Below, one piece after another: positions 1-6,577 of a stretch of DNA of 24,132 nucleotides. A program made the position numbers and the translations under genes. Every line of letters starts with the position of its first letter. The stretch's first letter is position 1. This DNA comes from a virus. The notes under the pieces were generated by a model. The model was not told the DNA's origin and ran no database searches. It worked only from the letters and a program-made list of their open reading frames with translations. The stretch lies in IMG/VR virus record IMGVR_UViG_3300001419_000055, positions 1 to 24,132 of that record; one strand, 5' to 3'.

Positions 1-284
1 TTTTTCAAAAGCGGGCAGCTTAAAGCGGGTTTCAAAGCTTCTTTAAGCTGTCCCAAATCTACCCACTCTTCCAGGGTTAGATCGTCGGCAGAAAACGGAT
101 ACCCACCCTTTTGCAAGGCAGACAAATGAAGAAGTTTTAAGGTGTATTCCATAAGGTCTTCCTTCTTCTTTTTAGGACAGTTGGCACATGCCCAGGGGAG
201 GTTTTCTCCGTTTTCTATTTCACATTTTTCAAGATCAAGGGGACTACAGAGACCCTTCTGCAGCGCAGAAAGATCTTCCGTTAG
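1..284 (-). CDS. Tail assembly chaperone, frameshift-encoded C-terminal part (GT-type), partial
   Basis: This frame is open from the window edge to about position 305 and has no start codon near its beginning. Its first ATG comes only after about 45 codons. It continues the upstream 133-aa chaperone in the -1 frame past a slippery heptamer at 290-284. It would therefore be made only as a fusion, like the T domain of lambda gpG-GT and the equivalent tail genes of Mu. At least 94 residues are visible. They include four cysteines in a C-x7-C ... C-x2-C arrangement followed by a run of lysines, then a mostly helical acidic stretch. In known phages the fusion coats the tape measure protein during tail assembly. 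The tape measure gene should lie just beyond the left edge. The reading of the frame is direct; the function rests on position and frameshift architecture. Confidence 0.75.
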
Positions 285-290
285 TTTCCC
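254..290 (-). promoter_or_regulatory. Programmed -1 ribosomal frameshift signal
   Basis: Read on the minus strand, the zero-frame codons GGA AAC TAA are preceded by G. This gives the heptamer G GGA AAC (290-284), which fits the X XXY YYZ rule and is one base from lambda's GGGAAAG. The zero-frame stop follows immediately (283-281). Eleven bases after the heptamer comes a possible stimulatory hairpin: arms 272-265 and 261-254, 8 pairs including one G-U, with a 3-base loop. Slipping by -1 opens the frame that runs to the window edge. Confidence 0.75.
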
Positions 291-682
291 TGCAGATCTT
301 CCGCCTCACTGATTTCAGCAGGGCTGTCAAAGACGTGAGCCGCCATCAGCATCACCAGGTCTCCGGCGTGTTCCTGCATCCACGGCTTCCACTCCTCAAA
401 ATAATGTTCCGAAGCCGGATCAGAAGAGATGGGGACATGTTTGTTGTCCACCTTCCGCTCGAAATCACCGTCACCGATTCCGGTGAGAATAGTCATGCCG
501 TACTTGAGTCTTGCATCCGACTGCTTAAACTGCACCTTCCGGCCCTGGCGCTGTACAGCCATGTTATTGTAGCCCTGGCGTTCAGAGGGCGTTGGCATGC
601 GAAAATATATTTTGACAATACTGCCTGAAAGATTGTCATTGATCTTGAGTTCATTTTTTTCTACTGCTTCACGTCGTGCCAT
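281..682 (-). CDS. Tail assembly chaperone (G-type)
   Basis: A 133-aa protein lying between the tail tube gene and the expected tape measure gene, which is the position of G/GT tail chaperones in long-tailed phages. The start is an ATG preceded by an AAGGT Shine-Dalgarno. It has no membrane segment and is charged and acidic near the C-terminus (EISEAEDLQ). The last codons form a slippery site leading into a second open frame, which is the main support for the call. I do not recognise the sequence family itself, so the function comes from position and frameshift. The short form should be made in excess over the fusion. Confidence 0.7.
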   Translation of the reverse strand: MARREAVEKNELKINDNLSGSIVKIYFRMPTPSERQGYNNMAVQRQGRKVQFKQSDARLKYGMTILTGIGDGDFERKVDNKHVPISSDPASEHYFEEWKPWMQEHAGDLVMLMAAHVFDSPAEISEAEDLQGN

Positions 683-715
683 TATCGTTACCTTTTAAAA
701 ATTAATTTTTGATTG

Positions 716-1993
716 TTATCCTGCGTATCCAGCCTGCAGGTTCTTCACGTTCACAATGACCGAGCCATAGGTGTCATCCTCAAGCACTGCCATATCTCCG
801 GCCTCGGCCAGTACTTTCCCGTTGACAGAAAGAGGGGAGTTCAGGACAGCCACTTTGGGGAAGATCAATTCCACCTGATACTTATGGCCTGGCTCATATT
901 CAGCACCCTGACAAAGAACTCGGAAACCGAAATGATCGTTGTCCAGAATATGCTGCTGCAGGATGAAATCTTTAAATTTACGATCAAGCTTCAGGGTCTG
1001 TGACCTGGCCGGACGAAAGCAGGACGTGGCATAGCTTCCGCCTGCTCCTGGGACAAACTCAATCTCAAGGCCATTGCTGAGATCGTACTGGATGGAATTC
1101 ACCTCCGAGGTGAGCTGTCGTCCACCTTCAAAAGCAGCGCCATTCCAAGTGGCCCCCATCAATACTGTCATCTCAGCAACTCGCAGCGGGGTTTCCTGAA
1201 TCTTTGCCGGAAAGGTAAATTCCGCATCTTCGGTGGGAATATAGAGCACCTTATAGCTTACAGACGCACCGGCACCACCCGCTGACGTGATAGTGATTGC
1301 TGCAGGAGTGGCAGCAGAGACGGCGCTATATGCAACCTCTGTCCAGACACCTGGGGTCAATTCGACCTTAATTCGCTGGACATTATCAAGACGCTCTGCA
1401 TCCGTAGCCCCCTGGACACCGTTAGCAGCAAGGGGCAGGCTTACGACGTTATCGAGTGCGGTCACGGTCTCCTCGAGGACATTGTCAACATGCTTACCGG
1501 TTCCCTTGATGGATCCAGAGCATTTCACCCAGTCGTCCTTTGCAAAGGTAGCAGAGAAAGAGTCCACAAACATGGAGATAAACCGTCTCTTCAAAACGGT
1601 TTTGCCGTAACGCTGCATCAGGGAAAAGGATGGCAGTGAGCGGTCGGCATCGGTATCACCATTGATAGGAGTGATAGTGTGGAGGTGCCCTGTTCCGGCA
1701 GCCACAGCGCTGCTGACACCCAAAGCGTAGGCCAGTAAAAAAGCAAAATGCTGGGGCTGAGCCTTTGAGAAATTCAGGGATCCGGAAGCGGTATGACCGT
1801 TGTCATAGATAAAGTCCGGTTCCTCTTTTCCCGTTGCCTCATCGGCATTGGTCTCACGCCGCATTTCAAGATTGCAGACGTCACCCAGGTCAGCCATGAT
1901 CGAGAGATCAAAGGCCTGCTCGGTGTTGATTGCAGTTTCCCCGACGGCTGCAGAAACCGCCGTCAGGTTATGGGTAGCTCTATATGATCTCAT
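716..1993 (-). CDS. Major tail tube protein, siphovirus type
   Basis: A 425-aa protein that starts by ATGA overlap with the preceding 69-aa gene and has a GGAG ribosome site. The N-terminal half resembles tail-tube proteins of B3-like phages and other long-tailed phages: a MALGDxCNxE-like stretch near residue 35, then alternating beta-strand segments and an FSATFxxDDWVKCSGSIKGTG-like stretch near 150-175. A region rich in A, T, S and G (about 200-260) could be an inserted Ig-like or surface-exposed domain. It is followed at once by the chaperone frameshift pair, the usual order of tube, G/GT and tape measure. No sheath gene is seen next to it, unlike Mu, where sheath and tube are paired. A divergent sheath is the main alternative. 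Confidence 0.65.
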   Translation of the reverse strand: MRSYRATHNLTAVSAAVGETAINTEQAFDLSIMADLGDVCNLEMRRETNADEATGKEEPDFIYDNGHTASGSLNFSKAQPQHFAFLLAYALGVSSAVAAGTGHLHTITPINGDTDADRSLPSFSLMQRYGKTVLKRRFISMFVDSFSATFAKDDWVKCSGSIKGTGKHVDNVLEETVTALDNVVSLPLAANGVQGATDAERLDNVQRIKVELTPGVWTEVAYSAVSAATPAAITITSAGGAGASVSYKVLYIPTEDAEFTFPAKIQETPLRVAEMTVLMGATWNGAAFEGGRQLTSEVNSIQYDLSNGLEIEFVPGAGGSYATSCFRPARSQTLKLDRKFKDFILQQHILDNDHFGFRVLCQGAEYEPGHKYQVELIFPKVAVLNSPLSVNGKVLAEAGDMAVLEDDTYGSVIVNVKNLQAGYAG

Positions 1994-2199
1994 CTCTTAT
2001 TCTCCGTGGTCTTTTTACTGGCAGTTTCAGGTTTCGTGGCCGTCAGGGATGGCGCAGGAGCGACCCACAATTCAAAACGCTCTTTCTCCGGCTCGGGGAT
2101 CTCCGAGTACACTTTACCGGGCTGGAACTTTCGTCCGGCCAAAACTCCATCCACAACCTCAAAACGTTCCTGGCCGGGCTTCAGTATCCATTTCTTCAT
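1990..2199 (-). CDS. Small tail-module protein, unknown function
   Basis: A 69-aa protein with ATGA overlaps at both ends (start with the 141-aa gene, stop with the tube gene), so it is translationally coupled on both sides. It has a basic N-terminus (MKKWILKPG), a short beta-rich core with the sequence FQPGKVYSEIPEPE, and a basic Thr/Ser/Lys-rich tail. Small proteins of this kind are common just before the tail tube gene in Mu-like and B3-like phages. I do not recognise a named family and give no function. Confidence 0.6.
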   Translation of the reverse strand: MKKWILKPGQERFEVVDGVLAGRKFQPGKVYSEIPEPEKERFELWVAPAPSLTATKPETASKKTTENKR

Positions 2200-2621
2200 C
2201 TTTCACGCTCCCGTGTATATTCCATGGTGATTGGTTTCTGGCTCAACCACTGTTTGTTGTCTGTAAAAAACATCTTGCTTTCACCGGATCCAGGCGACCA
2301 GGCGTATTCCATTCCTGGCAGATTCAGCAGATTCTGATCAAGGTGATTCACTATTTCTTTTTCCAGGCTCAACAGGCCATCTGCGCCAGTAAGACCATCG
2401 CCAGAGACCTTGACCATGGGAAAGCAAATCACCTGCAGAGTTTCTTCGACCATGCCTCCTGCAAGCTCTTTTCTGGTGATTTTCCCGTCCTTCACACCGA
2501 CACAAGGCTGCTTAACCCCGGTGGGGATGTAATTTGGATGTGGTGTAATAAAGACATCCCTGGCCCTTAGTCCGCCAACGGTCTGTAAACTGTTTCTGAC
2601 GGCCTGTAAAAGTTCATTCAT
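2196..2621 (-). CDS. Putative tail completion/terminator protein
   Basis: A 141-aa protein between the DUF1320 protein and the tail tube operon. Tail terminator or neck proteins sit here in most long-tailed phages (head completion, terminator, tube). The N-terminal MNELLQAVRNSLQ helix followed by beta-rich sequence (VFITPHPNYIP, QPCVGVKDG, VEETLQVICFP) fits the general alpha/beta look of that group. This is an impression and not a motif match. The ATG lies 6 bases after the upstream stop with only a weak ribosome site, so translation may depend on coupling. The stop overlaps the next start as ATGA. Confidence 0.55.
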   Translation of the reverse strand: MNELLQAVRNSLQTVGGLRARDVFITPHPNYIPTGVKQPCVGVKDGKITRKELAGGMVEETLQVICFPMVKVSGDGLTGADGLLSLEKEIVNHLDQNLLNLPGMEYAWSPGSGESKMFFTDNKQWLSQKPITMEYTRERER

Positions 2622-2627
2622 GATGGA

Positions 2628-3044
2628 TTAATATCCCTTCATACTGGTTCTTGAGAAAATCCTGTCGGCCCCACTAAGCTGCACATCATCATTGCTCGCA
2701 TCTGGATCTTCATTGCCCATGCTGACATCGCCTGCAGCGATCATCGAAAGTAGAGCCACGGAACTTTCATAGCGTTTCTGCCAGTGATCTGACGGCCCTT
2801 CCTGACTTCTGCCATAGAGATTGAAAATAGCAATACTCTTTGCCAGATTGGCAACAACGCCTGGCAGAGGATTAAGAGGTAAGTCAAAGCGTTTGCCAAG
2901 ATAGGAATCAATTTCTATCCCTGCAGCCTCAATTGCCTCGTCCACAATTGTCTGATCAATGGCACCAAGCTCATGCTCATCGGTGAGGCGCAACAGCTCG
3001 TCTTCGGTGATCCTCTTTTTAAGATCGTCCAGGGTGCAGTACAT
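2628..3044 (-). CDS. DUF1320 / Mu gp36-like head-tail connector protein
   Basis: A 138-aa protein with the recognisable features of the DUF1320 family: an N-terminal MYCTLDDLKKRI start, then a predicted helical bundle with EAAGIEIDSYLGKRFDLPL (about residues 41-59), and a later helix with the W-x-K-RYESSVALLSMIAAG pattern. Mu gp36 members lie between the major capsid protein and the tail genes and are thought to act in the head-tail joint. The start overlaps the previous stop (TAATG) with a strong AAGGAG site 7 bases upstream. Confidence 0.8.
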   Translation of the reverse strand: MYCTLDDLKKRITEDELLRLTDEHELGAIDQTIVDEAIEAAGIEIDSYLGKRFDLPLNPLPGVVANLAKSIAIFNLYGRSQEGPSDHWQKRYESSVALLSMIAAGDVSMGNEDPDASNDDVQLSGADRIFSRTSMKGY

Positions 3045-3418
3045 TATTCAGCTCCTTCCTGAGCCATTTTCCAGCCGACATCACGCATGGCAGCAGATAT
3101 ATCCTCTCCCATGATCTCGGTCAGCACAGTGACCTGTGGGACACCTGATTTTGTCCAGTCCTTTACGTTCGACTTGTCCTCGTCCAAACAGCCAATGGCG
3201 CAACCAAATGCCTTATCGAGGGCGGTTACTTCTGCAAAGGGATCCGCAGGAAGTGAACAGATTGGTTTAGTTTCATGGCTGACGGTCAATAGTGGTTCCT
3301 GCTTTAATGCTTCCAGCTGCTCTTTGGTGAAGAAATCATCTGGATACTCTGCAGGCTCGGCAGTGTGGGCAATACCGGCCCTTCTGAATCCAGCCTGAGC
3401 GCTTACGATTACTATCAT
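3044..3418 (-). CDS. Mu gp35 / HI1506-like protein
   Basis: A 124-aa protein just downstream of the major capsid gene, as in Mu and the Haemophilus Mu-like prophage. The N-terminus MIVIVSAQAGFRRAGIAHT is the signature: a short strand followed by a GFRRxGxxH motif. It continues with a YPDDFFTKEQLEALKQEPLL segment, also typical (about residues 25-44). A second half with WTKSGVPQVTVLTEIMGEDISAAMRDVGW resembles a small all-helical peptide-like module and may be an added domain. The start has an AGGAG site with 7-base spacing. The role in Mu is unknown; it is linked to head structure only by position. Confidence 0.75.
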   Translation of the reverse strand: MIVIVSAQAGFRRAGIAHTAEPAEYPDDFFTKEQLEALKQEPLLTVSHETKPICSLPADPFAEVTALDKAFGCAIGCLDEDKSNVKDWTKSGVPQVTVLTEIMGEDISAAMRDVGWKMAQEGAE

Positions 3419-3434
3419 TTTGTCACTCCTCGTG

Positions 3435-3466
3435 TCAGGCTGGTGAGTTTATCATCACCAGCCTGA
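3435..3466 (-). repeat. 12-bp inverted repeat after the major capsid gene
   Basis: A perfect 12-bp inverted repeat (3435-3446 and 3455-3466) with an 8-base spacer lies in the short gap after the capsid stop codon. The minus-strand RNA would form a stable hairpin. No U-tract follows it, so it is more likely a 3' stabiliser or processing site, or a partial brake on expression, than an intrinsic terminator. Confidence 0.6.
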
Positions 3467-3474
3467 AATGTGGT

Positions 3475-4395
3475 TTATCCCTCTCCGGTGGAGCCATAAC
3501 AGAGCTGCCACAGGCCATATCCAGCCTTTCCACGAGCCTCGGCACCAAACTTGAACTTTTTGCGCATGAAGACATCATCCGCCTCCGGATCAGTCTGCTG
3601 CACAAAGACAGGCTTTTTGCGCTGCTGGAAGATGTAGGGTTTGATTGCCCGACTGGTATCGAGAAGAAACCAGGCAGTATCAGAAGTAAGCTGATCATTG
3701 ACCACAACCTTTGCCGTGTTTTTATAGGGATTGGGCTTACCATCCTCAAGGCGATCGGTTGTCATCAGGAGATTTGCGGTATCCTCAAGGGCTGGTGGCA
3801 CCATGAGCGTAGTCGGCTTTACACCAAGCGGACGGCCTTCATCATCTTTGAATTTACGCATGGCGGTACGGGCAGCGCCATAACCCGCCTGTGCTGCAGC
3901 GAGGCTCTCAATAGAGAGAATTGCCGTTCCCTTGTTTGATACGGAAACCGTCTCACCATCACCATCTCCGACCGGGTGGTCGGTATCACAGAAATACTGC
4001 CCGTCGTAACACTTGTTTGTAAAGGATCCATTGGCCACCTCACCGACAAGTTCATCGGGCCATGTTCTGGAAGAGGATCCCGCCTCCTGGGCCATGGGGC
4101 CGTAGATCCCGATCTGGTCATCCTCGATATTGTTTCTATCCACCTCGACTGTGGCCTCAAAATCATCGTTGACCAGGGTGTACTTGAAAGCAGCAAGGGC
4201 CTTGACGGTTTTCTCACCAAGCCATTTTTTCATCTTGGGGAACGTGGAGAGCCAGGAATAATCTTCCTGACTGGTGGAGGACGGAACCAACATGGCATAC
4301 AGTTGCCAGGTGGTTTCCGCACCGGCAAAGGCCTTGTTGAATGTTGTACGCAAGCTGATAAAGATAGCAGCCACATTTTGTTTATTTACGAGCAT
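3475..4395 (-). CDS. T: Major capsid protein, Mu gpT family
   Basis: A 306-aa protein matching the Mu gpT major head subunit in length and sequence style. It has an N-terminal NVAAIFISLRTTFNKAFAGA region and the conserved SSTSQEDYSWLSTFPKMKKWLGE stretch (about residues 38-60). A KALAAFKYTLVNDDFEATVEVDRNNIEDDQ region follows (about 66-95), and later a CDTDHPVG turn and a KPTTLMVPPALE strand. All are typical of the family. The start has an AAAGGAG site with 7-base spacing. It sits between the decoration-like protein and the gp35-like gene, with a strong hairpin downstream. The protein should assemble the icosahedral shell with the I/Z scaffold. Confidence 0.92.
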   Translation of the reverse strand: MLVNKQNVAAIFISLRTTFNKAFAGAETTWQLYAMLVPSSTSQEDYSWLSTFPKMKKWLGEKTVKALAAFKYTLVNDDFEATVEVDRNNIEDDQIGIYGPMAQEAGSSSRTWPDELVGEVANGSFTNKCYDGQYFCDTDHPVGDGDGETVSVSNKGTAILSIESLAAAQAGYGAARTAMRKFKDDEGRPLGVKPTTLMVPPALEDTANLLMTTDRLEDGKPNPYKNTAKVVVNDQLTSDTAWFLLDTSRAIKPYIFQQRKKPVFVQQTDPEADDVFMRKKFKFGAEARGKAGYGLWQLCYGSTGEG

Positions 4396-4441
4396 TTTGT
4401 TACTCCTTTAAAATGATTTTAATTAAGGTTTTATGGCTTGA

Positions 4442-4960
4442 TTATGATGCCATTAGCCCGGCTGTTCTCAGCGCGGCCAGCAGGCCGTTAAAGTCAACGA
4501 CCATGGCCGCGACGTCAACTGCTGCAGAATCTGCGACAGCAGCACTTTTCCCAACATGGCCAGGCAAGAGCCAAACGCCGGCACTGTCTACGCCAACACA
4601 AATCCCGGCGACAATTGAATTTGTCCCTCCTGCATTTGCCACGGTTTCATCATCCTCGACATAGATCGGGTGGCCGACATCGGTAACAGTCACGACATTC
4701 ACGGCAGAATTTTTGAATCGAAACGCTTTTTTCCTGCGAATGGGTACTGTCAGATCACCGTTTGCGCCTGCTGAGTTGTCGACCTGTTCTTCAGCCATTC
4801 CAACAACAGTAAGCCCTGCGGCATCAGCTGCAGGCAGGACATAGCCGGTTGCATTTGTTGCAGCCAGGCTACCGGCAAATACTTTCTTGGTGGCTGCCAT
4901 ACCAAGGACGAGGAGTTCTCCGTCCTTGTGAGGTGTGTTTCTATCTTCTGTTAAAGCCAT
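4442..4960 (-). CDS. Putative capsid decoration protein
   Basis: A 172-aa protein between the scaffold/protease gene and the major capsid gene. It is rich in Ala, Val, Gly and Asp, with repeated short beta strands: VFAGSLAATNATGYVLPA near residue 28, VPIRRKKAFRFKNS near 74, and GHPIYVEDDETVAN near 97. These resemble DUF2190 and other head-stabilising cement proteins found beside the capsid gene in many phages. It starts with ATG after a CGGAG ribosome site. The C-terminal 35 residues are Ala/Val-rich and probably helical. Function is inferred from composition and position. Confidence 0.55.
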   Translation of the reverse strand: MALTEDRNTPHKDGELLVLGMAATKKVFAGSLAATNATGYVLPAADAAGLTVVGMAEEQVDNSAGANGDLTVPIRRKKAFRFKNSAVNVVTVTDVGHPIYVEDDETVANAGGTNSIVAGICVGVDSAGVWLLPGHVGKSAAVADSAAVDVAAMVVDFNGLLAALRTAGLMAS

Positions 4961-5003
4961 TGTTAATCTCCGTTAAAATTGGTTTTACGATTCAAACCTG
5001 TTT

Positions 5004-5531
5004 TTATTCCAGGCCACCAAACTCTTTTAAGTCAGCCTCATCCACATCCATCATCTTGGCGACGTTGAGAATGGAATCGGACATATTAAGGGTGTCATTT
5101 TCCTGATTACCATCCGGAAGTTTTTTCAACGGAATCACAACAGGAGCTTTGGAAACAAAGATGCGAAAACCATCAAGGTCATCTGTTGCATATTTGGTGG
5201 CCCAGTCTTTCTGATCCGGGGTGATCTTGCCGTCTGTCATCGCCTTGGCGACAACCTCATCGGCATCACGTTTTGTCAGTTTTGCCTGCAGCTGGTCAAA
5301 CTGATCCTGAGAGACCATGTTCTTTCCGGACTGCTTGAGGGCGTGGATGGAGGCAACAACCGTCGATTCGTCGGACTGTTCGATGCCGAGCGCTGCGATT
5401 ACTGCTTTGGAGACAACCTCCTTGGGATTGGTGCCTTGCTCTTGCAGCCTGGTAACTGCGGCAACCACATCGGTCTCACTTGCATCCTGTTTCAATTTCA
5501 GGGCTGCAATCAGCTTTTCGAGTAACGTCAT
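5004..5531 (-). CDS. Z: Internal in-frame scaffold product, Mu gpZ-like
   Basis: Within the I gene, an in-frame ATG at 5531 (residue 160) is preceded by an AAAGGAG sequence with a 6-base spacer. This is as good as any start in the window. It falls exactly where the protease domain ends and the helical scaffold begins (MTLLEKLIAALKLKQ). The product would have 175 residues, mostly charged helix, with the pattern expected of a scaffold that leaves the head before packaging. Mu and lambda make nested scaffold genes in the same way. The site is seen directly; expression is inferred. Confidence 0.65.
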   Translation of the reverse strand: MTLLEKLIAALKLKQDASETDVVAAVTRLQEQGTNPKEVVSKAVIAALGIEQSDESTVVASIHALKQSGKNMVSQDQFDQLQAKLTKRDADEVVAKAMTDGKITPDQKDWATKYATDDLDGFRIFVSKAPVVIPLKKLPDGNQENDTLNMSDSILNVAKMMDVDEADLKEFGGLE

Positions 5532-6008
5532 AACGTGCTCCTTTTCTTTGAGTTGTGCGCCCAGCTTTGCCAGGAGCGGTTTAATATTGTTTGTTCTTGG
5601 CGCATTGGTGAGCGCCACACTGTGTACGGCCACAAGTCGTCTGTCTGATTTTCGGACATGAAAGACCGGAGAGAAATAACGGTACTCGCCTTTGCTGACA
5701 TAGCCGGATGCTTCTGCCGTCCACTCGACACGAGCCTCGATTCCAACACCGTCGGTATAGCGCCAGTCACGACACCATCCGGCTGCAGGCGCTTTAACAT
5801 CGGCCAGAGTCTGATGCTCGTAGTCAAAGACAATGTCCACGCCACGTCGCTTAAGCATTGCTTCGACAAGCTGCCAGGACTCACGATCGACTTTGTAGGA
5901 TCCGGCACCCTCCACCTCGACCGTCCCTTCAGCGAAGATACAGATCCACTCGGGAAGCTCTTTTCCGGCTTCAAGTCCAAGTGCTGCAATGATGGTCAGT
6001 ATGTTCAT
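5004..6008 (-). CDS. I: Head maturation protease with scaffold domain, Mu gpI family
   Basis: A 334-aa Mu gpI-like protein. Residues about 1-150 form the protease part, with ELPEWICIFAEGTVEVEG near 18, DIVFDYEHQT near 59, PAAGWCRDWRYTDG near 74, and GEYRYFSPVF then VALTNAPRTN near 106-142. These are typical of phage prohead proteases of this family. Residues about 155-334 are charged, helical, scaffold-like sequence. In Mu the I product is self-cleaved and the C-terminal scaffold is also made separately as Z. The stop of gpG overlaps this start by 4 bases. A strong internal ribosome site for a Z-like product is listed separately. Confidence 0.88.
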   Translation of the reverse strand: MNILTIIAALGLEAGKELPEWICIFAEGTVEVEGAGSYKVDRESWQLVEAMLKRRGVDIVFDYEHQTLADVKAPAAGWCRDWRYTDGVGIEARVEWTAEASGYVSKGEYRYFSPVFHVRKSDRRLVAVHSVALTNAPRTNNIKPLLAKLGAQLKEKEHVMTLLEKLIAALKLKQDASETDVVAAVTRLQEQGTNPKEVVSKAVIAALGIEQSDESTVVASIHALKQSGKNMVSQDQFDQLQAKLTKRDADEVVAKAMTDGKITPDQKDWATKYATDDLDGFRIFVSKAPVVIPLKKLPDGNQENDTLNMSDSILNVAKMMDVDEADLKEFGGLE

Positions 6009-6460
6009 AATTTCCCCTGCAGGATAAAATTGCTTAAATCCTCATTTATGTTGTCCCAGTCTTTGTCCTGGACCATGAGGAAGGGTCTTGCTGGTATTTT
6101 GACTTTTTTATTCCGCCCGGCCATACCGCCAAACTGGTGGATTGCTGCATACACTTTATCCGTGCCAACCATGACGATATTCCCGGCTACCTGAGAATGG
6201 ATAGAACCCATAAGCCCACCACCATGACCTTTACCGACCAGGATGGATCCACCTTTCTTTTTCGCCAGGGTGACAGGGCTCAATTCCGTCCAGCCAGTGG
6301 GACGACCTCCTTTCTCAAAGTTCCTGAGAACCGACGCTTCCACCGTGGCACCAATGATTTTAAGGGCCGGATCAAGCTTGCCGAGTCGCTTTTCAACACC
6401 TTTGATGTTTGCTCTCAGCTCATCAATGTTGTGTTGTATGGTTATTTCCGTTCCGGCCAT
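6005..6460 (-). CDS. G: Virion morphogenesis protein, Mu gpG family
   Basis: A 151-aa protein of the phage virion morphogenesis family (Mu gpG, P2 gpS relatives). The tell-tale segments are an N-terminal charged helix and RNFEKGGRPTGWTELSPVTLAKKKGG (about residues 47-72). These are followed by VGTDKVYAAIHQFGG and VKIPARPFLMV (about 98-130). In Mu gpG is needed for head/tail assembly and may act in tail completion. The ribosome site is weak (an AG-rich stretch with no clear GGAGG). A large intergenic hairpin lies upstream. The last codons overlap the I start. Confidence 0.88.
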   Translation of the reverse strand: MAGTEITIQHNIDELRANIKGVEKRLGKLDPALKIIGATVEASVLRNFEKGGRPTGWTELSPVTLAKKKGGSILVGKGHGGGLMGSIHSQVAGNIVMVGTDKVYAAIHQFGGMAGRNKKVKIPARPFLMVQDKDWDNINEDLSNFILQGKL

Positions 6461-6503
6461 TCTTGTCTTTTCTCTCTTTCTGCGTTATTATTTCAGTTAC
6501 GGT

Positions 6504-6538
6504 TATGGCGATTGATTCACGGATCGATAATCGCCATA
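6504..6538 (-). repeat. 10-bp inverted repeat between F and G
   Basis: Perfect 10-bp arms (6504-6513 and 6529-6538) with a 15-base loop occupy the 117-bp gap between the F and G genes. No U-tract follows on either strand, so it is not a clear terminator. An RNA processing site or expression control element is possible. The rest of this gap shows no gene. Confidence 0.5.
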
Positions 6539-6577
6539 CAGCGCGGGAACTGCCGTGACAGTTCGTCCGTCCTTTTC

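Noticed and set aside
188-628. Plus-strand ORFs opposite the structural and early genes (for example 188-628, 1848-2570, 6137-6967, 22690-23391)
   Set aside because: They lack ribosome sites, oppose well-recognised minus-strand genes and have unnatural composition. They are shadows.
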